From Bacillota bacterium (GTDB taxonomy: Bacteria > Bacillota > Clostridia > Christensenellales > CAG-138), in assembly GCA_016288175.1 (NCBI GenBank), contig JAEEYN010000105.1, forward strand, positions 1-6,087: 6,087 bases of DNA, in the 5' to 3' direction. Shown here piece after piece: positions 1 to 5,234 of the stretch (its first letter is position 1; each line of letters starts with the position of its first letter). The notes under the pieces are model-generated. The model saw only the letters and a program-made list of their open reading frames with translations. It ran no database searches and was not told the origin of the DNA. The position numbers and the translations under genes were made by a program.

Positions 1-1
1 G

Positions 2-1597
2 CTTTCCGAATATGTGGAGGTCGAGGTCGCAACGGGCGGCAAGCTCTATTCCATGCGCTTCCACAGCTATGAGGACGACGAGGGCAATATGCACTCCGGC
101 GTTCCGGAAGCGCCGCTTGCGGAGATCGGCAGAACGCGCAGGCAGGGAACAAAAGTCACTTTTATGCCCGATTCGCGCGTTTTCGAAACGGTGGAGATGA
201 ATTCCGAGATCGTCGCAAAGCGCCTCAGAGAGCTCGCTTACCTCAACAAGGGCGTGCTCTTCAAATTCACCGACAGCCGCATCAAGGGCGATAACAAATA
301 CCGCGAGTATAAATACGACGGCGGCATCATCGACTTCGTTTCGTATCTCAACAGCGAAAAGACCGTGCTTTACGAAAAGCCGATCTATTTCACCGGCGTT
401 CGCGGCACGGGCAAGAATACGATCGTCTGCGAGATCGCGATTCAGCATAACGACGGCTACACCGAAAGCGTGTTTTCCTACGTCAATAATATCCCGACGA
501 CCGAGGGCGGCACCCATGAAACGGGCTTCAAATCCGCTCTGACGAAGGTCATGAACGACTACTGCCGCAAGATCGGCCTTTTGAAGGAGAAGGACGCTTC
601 GCTTTCCGGCGAGGATTTCCGCGAAGGCCTGACGGCGGTCATTTCGCTCAAAATGAGCTCCATACAGTTCGAAGGCCAGACCAAGACGCGCCTTGGGAAC
701 ACCGAAGCGCGCGCCGCGGTTGAATCCATCGTTCAGGAAGAGCTGATGCCGATCCTCGAAAACCTCAAGAACGCGGAGCTCGCGGGCATAATCGCCGATA
801 AAGCCGTCAAAGCCGCGAAAGCGAGGGAGGCGGCGCGCCGCGCGAAGTCCATGGCGAGGGAAAAATCGAAGCTCGAGAACGCACCGCTCGTCGGCAAGCT
901 TTCAAGCTGTACCGGCCGAAATCCGGAGCAGAACGAGCTGTTCATCGTCGAGGGCGATTCCGCCGGCGGCAGCGCGAAGCAGGGGCGCGACAGGCGTTTC
1001 CAGGCGATACTGCCCCTTCGCGGCAAGCCGCTTAACGTTGAAAAGCGCCGCATCGAGCAGGTCCTCGAAAACGACGAGTGCCGCTCGATCATCACCGCGC
1101 TCGGAACGGGCATCGGCGAGGACTTCGAACTCAAAAACCTGAAGTATCATAAAGTGATCATCCTCTCCGATGCGGACCAGGACGGCGCGCATATCCGCGC
1201 GCTGCTTCTGACCTTCTTCTACCGCTACACGAAGGAACTCATCACGAGCGGCCACGTCTATATGGGCATGCCGCCGCTCTATAAGGTCCAGAAGGGCAGC
1301 GACGTCCGCTACGCTTACGACGACGAGGAGCTTGCGAAGATCACGAAGGGCATGAAGGGCTACACCCTCCAGCGCTATAAGGGCCTCGGCGAGATGAACC
1401 CGGAGCAGCTTTGGGAAACGACGCTGAATCCGGAGAACCGCTCTCTCGTGCAGGTCACGATCGAGGACGCCGCTTATGTCGAGCACCTCGTAACGCTGCT
1501 GATGGGCGACAAGGTCGCGCCTCGCAAGGAATACATCACGGAACACGCGGATTTCAATAAAATCGATACTTTCGAAGCAAAGGTGAAGGTGGATTAA
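2..1597 (+). CDS. parE: Type IIA DNA topoisomerase subunit B (ParE/GyrB family), 5' truncated
   Basis: ATPase subunit of topoisomerase IV or DNA gyrase; with the A subunit (ParC/GyrA) it passes one duplex through another using ATP. The frame is open to the left edge, so the start and roughly the first 110-120 residues (ATP-binding motifs) are missing; 531 residues remain. Visible residues, numbered from the first codon: LSEYVEVEV opening; transducer QTK loop near 226-228, which contacts the ATP gamma-phosphate in this family; Toprim EGDSAGGSAKQGRDR from 317, with acidic E317; DADQDG at 390-395, with metal-binding D390 and D392; PLYKV; QRYKGLGEMN near 457-466; and LMGDKVAPRKEYI near the end. 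There is no long proteobacterial GyrB insertion. The family is certain. ParE versus GyrB is not: QGTKVTFMPD and VTLLMGDKV look ParE-like, while ITALGTGIGEDF and EGGTHETGF look GyrB-like. No parC or gyrA follows; malQ starts one base after the stop. Confidence 0.93.
   Translation, partial: LSEYVEVEVATGGKLYSMRFHSYEDDEGNMHSGVPEAPLAEIGRTRRQGTKVTFMPDSRVFETVEMNSEIVAKRLRELAYLNKGVLFKFTDSRIKGDNKYREYKYDGGIIDFVSYLNSEKTVLYEKPIYFTGVRGTGKNTIVCEIAIQHNDGYTESVFSYVNNIPTTEGGTHETGFKSALTKVMNDYCRKIGLLKEKDASLSGEDFREGLTAVISLKMSSIQFEGQTKTRLGNTEARAAVESIVQEELMPILENLKNAELAGIIADKAVKAAKAREAARRAKSMAREKSKLENAPLVGKLSSCTGRNPEQNELFIVEGDSAGGSAKQGRDRRFQAILPLRGKPLNVEKRRIEQVLENDECRSIITALGTGIGEDFELKNLKYHKVIILSDADQDGAHIRALLLTFFYRYTKELITSGHVYMGMPPLYKVQKGSDVRYAYDDEELAKITKGMKGYTLQRYKGLGEMNPEQLWETTLNPENRSLVQVTIEDAAYVEHLVTLLMGDKVAPRKEYITEHADFNKIDTFEAKVKVD
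1586..1592 (+). promoter_or_regulatory. Ribosome binding site of malQ
   Basis: AAGGTGG lies six bases before the ATG at 1599, inside the last codons of the topoisomerase gene. It supports that ATG as the start and suggests translation of malQ is tied to translation of the upstream gene, which stops at 1597. Confidence 0.7.
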
Positions 1598-1598
1598 A

Positions 1599-3122
1599 AT
1601 GGAAAAAAAGCCCGCAAGGAAAAGAAAAACATCCGTTCTGAACGAAAGAGCGAGCGGCATACTTCTGCCGATCTTCTCGCTCCCGAGCCCGCACGGCGTC
1701 GGCACGATGGGCAAAGCGGCGTTTGATTTCGCCGATTTCCTGCATGCCGCGGGGCAAAAGATCTGGCAGGTCCTGCCGCTGAACCCGACGGGCTACGGCG
1801 ATTCACCCTATGCGAGCTTTTCCGTTTTCGCGGGGAATCCCTATTTCATCGACCTCGACCTGCTCCGGAAAGAGGGCCTTCTGACGGAAGAGGAGATCGC
1901 CGAGTGCGATTTCGGCTCCGACCCGCGCCGCGTCGATTACGGCAGGCTCTATGAGACCCGCCTGCCGCTCCTTCGCAAAGCGATGGCGAGGGACGGTTTC
2001 CGCGATCGGCCCGATTACGCCGTGTTCGTTGAGGAAAATGCGGATTGGCTGCCGGATTTCGCGCTGTTCACCGCGCTGAAGGCGCATTTCGGCGGGAAGC
2101 CCTGGCTCGAATGGGAGGATCGGGGCGCAAGGCTCCGCCGCGCGCAGACGCTCAACAAATACAGGCGTCTTCTCAAAAACGAGATCGAATTTTTCGAGTA
2201 CACGCAGTACCTTTTCGCGAAGCAGTGGAAAAAGCTGAAGAAATACTGCAATAAGCTCGGAATCAGCATTGTCGGCGATATCCCGATCTACTGCGCGCTC
2301 GATTCCGCCGACGCATGGGCGAACCCCGCTCAGTTCCAGCTCGATGAGAACCGCCGGCCGAAGCTCGTTGCCGGTGTTCCGCCCGATGCGTTCACGGAGG
2401 ACGGCCAGCTTTGGGGCAACCCGCTCTATGATTGGGACGCGATGAAAAAGGACGGCTACGGCTGGTGGATCCGCCGTTTCCGCGCCGCGAAGCGCCTCTA
2501 TGACGTTATCCGCATCGACCATTTCCGCGGGCTCGAAAGCTATTGGGCCGTTCCCGCGGGGGATGAGACCGCCCGCAACGGAAGCTGGCTGCCCGGCCCC
2601 GGCATTGACTTCATCCGCGCCGTACGAAAAGCGCTGCCCGGCCTTGCGATGATCGCGGAGGATCTCGGCTATATTACGCCGGAGGTCGCCGCGCTGCTGC
2701 GCGATTCCCGCTGCCCGGGCATGAAGGTGCTCGAATTCGCGTTCCAGCCCGGTGCGAAGAGCAACTATGTGCCCTTCCGCCATGAAAAGAACTGCGTCTG
2801 CTATATCGGAACGCATGACAACAGCCCGATCCTCGAGTGGAAGAACGAATTCTTCGAAGACGATATCGAGTTTATGAAGAAATATCTTGCCTTTTCGGAA
2901 AAGGAGGGGCTCTGCTATACGATGATCCGCGGCGGTATGGAGTCGAACGCGAACACCTTCATTGCCCAGATGCAGGATTTCCTGGAGCTCGGCGCGGGCA
3001 GCCGCATCAATTCTCCCGGAACGAACGAGGGCAACTGGCAGTGGAGGATGCTCGAAGGCGAAGCGAGCGAAAAGCTCGCCGCGAAGATCCGCGACTATAC
3101 CGAGACCTACGGAAGGATCTGA
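1599..3122 (+). CDS. malQ: 4-alpha-glucanotransferase (amylomaltase, GH77)
   Basis: Cytoplasmic enzyme that moves alpha-1,4-glucan segments between maltodextrins, releasing glucose and making longer chains for phosphorylase; part of maltose/glycogen metabolism. The 507 residues match the usual bacterial length of about 500. The N-terminal GILLPIFSLPSPHGVGTMG (20-38) is the family opening, followed by VLPLNPTGYGDSPYASFS and GNPYFIDLDLL. The catalytic set of the GH77 barrel is present: nucleophile D307 in RIDHFRG, acid/base E354 in IAEDLG, and transition-state stabiliser D407 in GTHDNSP. The C-terminal RINSPGTNEGNWQWRM is also typical. ATG 1599 is chosen for its well-spaced Shine-Dalgarno and because the conserved block starts about 20 residues in; a lysine/arginine-rich tail (residues 3-10) precedes it. 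The gene sits one base after the topoisomerase stop, so it is probably the distal gene of that operon, and it ends just before a terminator hairpin. No phosphorylase or maltose transporter gene is in view. Confidence 0.97.
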   Translation: MEKKPARKRKTSVLNERASGILLPIFSLPSPHGVGTMGKAAFDFADFLHAAGQKIWQVLPLNPTGYGDSPYASFSVFAGNPYFIDLDLLRKEGLLTEEEIAECDFGSDPRRVDYGRLYETRLPLLRKAMARDGFRDRPDYAVFVEENADWLPDFALFTALKAHFGGKPWLEWEDRGARLRRAQTLNKYRRLLKNEIEFFEYTQYLFAKQWKKLKKYCNKLGISIVGDIPIYCALDSADAWANPAQFQLDENRRPKLVAGVPPDAFTEDGQLWGNPLYDWDAMKKDGYGWWIRRFRAAKRLYDVIRIDHFRGLESYWAVPAGDETARNGSWLPGPGIDFIRAVRKALPGLAMIAEDLGYITPEVAALLRDSRCPGMKVLEFAFQPGAKSNYVPFRHEKNCVCYIGTHDNSPILEWKNEFFEDDIEFMKKYLAFSEKEGLCYTMIRGGMESNANTFIAQMQDFLELGAGSRINSPGTNEGNWQWRMLEGEASEKLAAKIRDYTETYGRI

Positions 3123-3137
3123 CGACGATCAACTTCG

Positions 3138-3167
3138 AAAAAGCCTTGTTAAAAGCAAGGCTTTTTT
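3138..3167. terminator. Bidirectional intrinsic terminator between malQ and the symporter gene
   Basis: A perfect 11-bp inverted repeat: AAAAAGCCTTG (3138-3148) pairs with CAAGGCTTTTT (3156-3166) around a 7-base loop. On the + strand it is followed by T up to 3167, ending malQ mRNA. Read on the - strand, the A tract at 3138-3142 becomes a U tract, so it can also end the symporter mRNA. The symporter TAA stop (3149-3151, - strand) is in the loop, and its last sense codons are in the stem. Confidence 0.88.
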
Positions 3168-4534
3168 GTTTCCGTGCGGCAGAATGCCCGAACCTCACGC
3201 CGCACGTCGCCCGAGAGGGCGAGCAGCGCAAGCAAGTTCGGCGCAGCCATGAGATAATTCAGCGTTTCGCCGAACTGCCAGACGCGCGCCGCGGGAATGA
3301 ACGCGCCGAGAGCGGAGCAAAGCGTGATGACGGCGCAGCAGGGAAGCCTTGCCTTTTTGCCGAAGAGCCATTCGCCGCAGCGCAGACCGTAGACCGACCA
3401 GCCGATGACGGAGGTATACGCGAACAGAAGCAGCGAAAGAGCGAGGAAAACCGCGGAAGCTTTTCTGCCGAAAACCGGGGCGAAAGCGGCGAGGGCGATC
3501 GCCGTGCCCCCGCCCTTTGCGGTGAACGCGCCGCTCGCGAGCACGCAGAGCGCGGTGAGGCTGCACATCACGAGCGTATCCGCAAAAACCTCGAAAACGC
3601 CGTACATCCCCTGGATGACCGGATCCGTCGTTTCGGCGCAGGCATGGGCGATCGGCGCTGAACCGACGCCCGCCTCGTTAGAGTAGACGCCGCGCGCCAT
3701 GCCGACGCGCATCGCCCGAAGCATGCCGTAACCGAAAAGCCCTCCCGCCGCGGGACGCAGACCGAAGGCGCCGCGCAGGATCGAAGCGAACGCCATGCCG
3801 AGATTCCTTCGGAAAACGAACAGCACGGCGCAGCATGCCGCGGCATACAGGAGCGCCATGAACGGGACCGTGTATTCGCTGATTCTGCCGATGCGCCGGA
3901 CGCCGCCGAGCACCGCCGCGCCGACAAGCAGCGCCATGAAAAGCGCCGCGAAGGGACGCAGGAATGCCGCGCCGGAGGCGGGGAACAGGGCGGAGAACAT
4001 CAGCGCCGCGCTCTCCGCGACGGTGTTCGACTGCACGAGCGGCGTGCTGATGCTTCCGGCGAGAAGGCCGAAAACGGCAAAGCAGCGGGCGAGGGGAAGC
4101 GCGAAAAAGCGAAATGCCCCGCGCCCGCCGAGCCCTTTTTCGATATAGAGCATCGGTCCGCCGAAATATTCGCCGTTCCGCTTTTCGCGATAGAGCAGCG
4201 CAAGCACGATCTCCGCGAATTTGACGCCCATCCCGAGGAGCCCCGCGGCCCACATCCAGAAGACCGCGCCCGGACCGCCGAGCGCGATCGCGCCTGCCGT
4301 CCCCGCGATATTCGCCGTGCCGACCGAGCCTCCGAGGGCCGACGCCATCGCCTGAAACGGCGTCACGGCCCGCCCGCCGGAGGCTTTCGAAAGCGGCTTT
4401 TGCGGGCGTTTTCTTCGGAAAACGGCGGCGAGCGAACGGCCGAAATGCGTGAATTGAAAGCCCCTTGTCCGGCCCGTCAGGACCGCTCCGGAAAGCAAAG
4501 TCAGCACTGCGAAAAACGAAGAAAAAGCATTCAT
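3149..4534 (-). CDS. Sodium/alanine symporter family (AgcS) amino-acid transporter
   Basis: Inner-membrane secondary transporter, predicted to import alanine or glycine with Na+ (or H+), from the alanine/glycine:cation symporter family (TC 2.A.25). Diagnostic blocks: TGRTRGFQFTHFGRS near the N-terminus; GSVGTANIAGTAGAIALGG at about residues 69-87, the conserved early helix; FGGPMLYIEKGLG; and VYSNEAGVGSAPIAHA around 284-299, followed by TTDPVIQGMYGVFEVFADT. Many hydrophobic segments rich in Ala, Phe and Leu run to the end, as expected for a protein with about 10-11 helices. Length is 461 residues from ATG 4534, at the short end of the family. An in-frame TTG at 4552 would add six residues (MRINSF); neither start has a clear Shine-Dalgarno, and ATG is preferred by codon. 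The gene is convergent with malQ, sharing its terminator, and divergent from the small RNA. Substrate cannot be read from sequence; alanine or glycine is the family default. Confidence 0.95.
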   Translation of the reverse strand: MNAFSSFFAVLTLLSGAVLTGRTRGFQFTHFGRSLAAVFRRKRPQKPLSKASGGRAVTPFQAMASALGGSVGTANIAGTAGAIALGGPGAVFWMWAAGLLGMGVKFAEIVLALLYREKRNGEYFGGPMLYIEKGLGGRGAFRFFALPLARCFAVFGLLAGSISTPLVQSNTVAESAALMFSALFPASGAAFLRPFAALFMALLVGAAVLGGVRRIGRISEYTVPFMALLYAAACCAVLFVFRRNLGMAFASILRGAFGLRPAAGGLFGYGMLRAMRVGMARGVYSNEAGVGSAPIAHACAETTDPVIQGMYGVFEVFADTLVMCSLTALCVLASGAFTAKGGGTAIALAAFAPVFGRKASAVFLALSLLLFAYTSVIGWSVYGLRCGEWLFGKKARLPCCAVITLCSALGAFIPAARVWQFGETLNYLMAAPNLLALLALSGDVRREVRAFCRTETKKPCF

Positions 4535-4577
4535 AAAAGAGTTTATTCGCAATTACTAAAATGTATTACATACGGAA

Positions 4578-4605
4578 ATTGTAACATTTTTGTAAATTTT
4601 GTATA
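4578..4605 (-). promoter_or_regulatory. Putative symporter promoter
   Basis: On the - strand, TATACA (4605-4600) and an extended -10, TGT followed by TACAAT (4586-4578), are separated by 16 bases. Predicted start is near 4571, giving a leader of about 37 bases to ATG 4534. The -10 is the exact mirror of the small-RNA promoter -10. A competing reading is TTTACA (4596-4591) with TATGTA (4572-4567), spacer 18. Confidence 0.5.
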
Positions 4606-4612
4606 TAACCAG

Positions 4613-4641
4613 TTTACAAATCAAAAAATAGCTGTTACAAT
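4613..4641 (+). promoter_or_regulatory. Promoter of the structured small RNA
   Basis: TTTACA (4613-4618), a 17-base spacer, and TACAAT (4636-4641) preceded by TGT, an extended -10. The predicted transcription start is about G4648, which falls at the base of the closing stem of the RNA downstream. That agreement between promoter and fold strengthens both calls. Confidence 0.75.
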
Positions 4642-4647
4642 TAGCTT

Positions 4648-4853
4648 GTCGGTGGACGGGAAGGCCGAATAAGCAGGTCTTCGCCAAGAAAAGCGATTGT
4701 TCCTCTCCCTGCTGAAGGTGATTTTCCGCCGATCGACTATTTGTACCGGAGGTCCTCCTGTTAAGTCCGTTCCTTGAAGCAGTAAGGATTGGGAACGGCA
4801 ATTCTCCGGATCGCGGCCGAACGGCCGAACCCGCCTATCAGACCAACAGCGGG
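4648..4853 (+). ncRNA. Structured non-coding RNA, candidate 6S RNA
   Basis: An apparently independent transcript of about 200 nt between its own promoter and terminator, with no convincing reading frame. The ends pair. From the 5' side GUC, GGUGG, CGGG and GGCCG (4648-4667) pair with CGGCC, CCCG, CUAUC and GAC (within 4821-4843) with small interruptions. Inside, AUUG-UUCC (4696-4703) pairs with GGAA-CAAU (4792-4802), UCC-CUGCU (4706-4713) with AGCAG-GGA (4778-4788), and AAGG (4715-4718) with CCUU (4772-4775). A rod about 190-200 nt long with 5' and 3' ends joined is the architecture of bacterial 6S RNA, which binds the sigma-70/sigma-A RNA polymerase holoenzyme. The 3' half can instead fold alone as GUUCCUU/AAGGA plus GGAAC, leaving the opposite strand open like a 6S central bubble. 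The RNA being real is well supported; the 6S name is inference from size and shape. A lineage-specific RNA is the main alternative. Confidence 0.6.
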
Positions 4854-4894
4854 AAAAACATTGCCCCCTCAGCAAAGCTGGGGGGATGTTTTTT
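4854..4894 (+). terminator. Intrinsic terminator of the small RNA
   Basis: ACAT (4858-4861), CCCCC (4864-4868) and CAGC (4870-4873) pair with GCTG (4877-4880), GGGGG (4881-4885) and ATGT (4886-4889) around an AAA loop, with a TG bulge and a single T bulge. The hairpin is followed by T4889-4894. It lies before the leuS promoter at 4918, so the small RNA should not read into leuS. Confidence 0.9.
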
Positions 4895-4917
4895 CGGCAG
4901 GAAGTCGGATTTTCGTC

Positions 4918-4946
4918 TTGACAAACGCTGCGCGGGGTGTTAGAAT
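4918..4946 (+). promoter_or_regulatory. leuS promoter
   Basis: TTGACA (4918-4923), a 17-base spacer (4924-4940) and TAGAAT (4941-4946): a perfect -35, the ideal spacing and a five-of-six -10. Transcription should start at about 4953, just before T-box stem I. Such a strong, apparently unregulated promoter fits control by attenuation in the leader. Confidence 0.9.
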
Positions 4947-4952
4947 CTTGCC

Positions 4953-5207
4953 TTGTAAAGGCTGTGAAGCGGATAATCCGGTCGGAAAACCCGTTGTTCA
5001 GAGAGCCGCCGGTCGGTGCAAGGCGGACGGGGCGGATCGGCACTCGCCGCGGAGCCTCCGGAGCGATTTTTTTCTTCAGTAGTTTCGGACGTATGCCTGC
5101 GTTAAGGGCTTCAAGGGGTCGGCTTATGCCGATAACCGGAGTGGTACCGCGCGGAACGGCTTTCCGCGTCTTCGGAAACGGGATGTTTCCGGAGCTTTTT
5201 TATTTTT
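4953..5207 (+). promoter_or_regulatory. T-box leader (tRNA-Leu sensing) of leuS
   Basis: Uncharged tRNA binding switches on read-through into leuS. Basal stem I: AGGCU (4959-4963) with AGCCU (5053-5057), and GCGG (4969-4972) with CCGC (5047-5050). The specifier loop follows: AUAAU (4973-4977) opposite CACUCG (5041-5046). CUC at 5043-5045 is the Leu specifier, followed by the usual purine. CCGGUC (4978-4983) pairs with GAUCGG (5035-5040). The AG bulge AGAGAG is at 5000-5005 and the apical loop GGUCGGUGCAA (5011-5021) is closed by CCGCC/GGCGG. Stem III is UCGGC/GCCGA (5119-5132). The T-box motif GGAGUGGUACCGCG is at 5138-5151. Antiterminator: CCGGAG (5136-5141) with CUUCGG (5170-5175), and GCGCGGAA (5149-5156) with UUCCGCGU (5162-5169), leaving the seven-base UGGUACC bulge. 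UGGU matches ACCA, that is, discriminator A73 plus CCA of tRNA-Leu. The predicted partner is tRNA-Leu(GAG). Confidence 0.96.
5170..5201 (+). terminator. T-box regulated terminator of leuS
   Basis: CTTCGGAAAC (5170-5179) pairs with GTTTCCGGAG (5185-5194), ten base pairs with one G-U, around a five-base loop, followed by T5196-5201 and more T after an A. Bases 5170-5175 are also the 3' strand of the antiterminator, so the two folds exclude each other. This is the off state when tRNA-Leu is charged. Confidence 0.95.
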
Positions 5208-5218
5208 GTTTACTACCG

Positions 5219-5225
5219 AAAGGAG
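5219..5225 (+). promoter_or_regulatory. Ribosome binding site of leuS
   Basis: AAAGGAG, nine bases before ATG 5235 and downstream of the T-box terminator, so it is only transcribed on read-through. It fixes the leuS start. Confidence 0.85.
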
Positions 5226-5234
5226 CTTAATATT

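Larger units (their letters stand above)
4578..4641. repeat. Nested inverted repeats in the divergent promoter region
   Basis: Outer pair: ATTGTAACA (4578-4586) and TGTTACAAT (4633-4641), a perfect 9-bp inverted repeat. Inner pair: TTTGTAAA (4589-4596) and TTTACAAA (4613-4620), a perfect 8-bp inverted repeat. The two centres differ by 5 bases. The outer arms coincide with the two opposed -10 elements and the right inner arm with a -35, so much of the symmetry may simply be mirrored promoters. A shared operator is possible but unproven. Confidence 0.7.

Noticed and set aside
902..1714. Long open frame of 270 codons on the - strand across the end of the topoisomerase gene
   Set aside because: Antisense to a gene with clear conserved motifs. 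The product has no recognisable domain and looks like the low-complexity shadow common in GC-rich coding DNA.
1803..2816. Open frame of 337 codons on the - strand inside malQ
   Set aside because: Lies wholly opposite the GH77 catalytic region, has no family features, and is in a typical mirror frame of a GC-rich gene.
2837..3661. Open frame of 274 codons on the + strand overlapping malQ and the symporter gene
   Set aside because: Runs through the terminator hairpin and antisense to the symporter. The product is rich in Arg, Glu and Ala with no domain.
3678..4253. Open frame of 191 codons on the - strand inside the symporter in another frame
   Set aside because: Arginine-rich shadow. The real frame carries the SNEAGVGS and GTANIAGTAGA motifs and the membrane segments.
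4760..4790. Possible SRP RNA helix 8: UUAAGUCCG...GAAGCAG resembles part of the SRP signature
   Set aside because: The GGAA-type tetraloop closed by CC/GG is missing and the spacing is wrong. AGCAG is better explained by pairing with CUGCU at 4709-4713.
4648..4894. The small RNA as a second riboswitch or tandem T-box for leuS
   Set aside because: It contains no T-box motif or specifier architecture, and a separate consensus promoter follows its terminator, so it is not part of the leuS leader transcript.
4621..5043. Small open frames on both strands through 4621-5230 (for example 140 codons - strand, 97 codons + strand)
   Set aside because: They cross promoters, terminators and the T-box structure, lack ribosome binding sites, and show no recognisable protein features.
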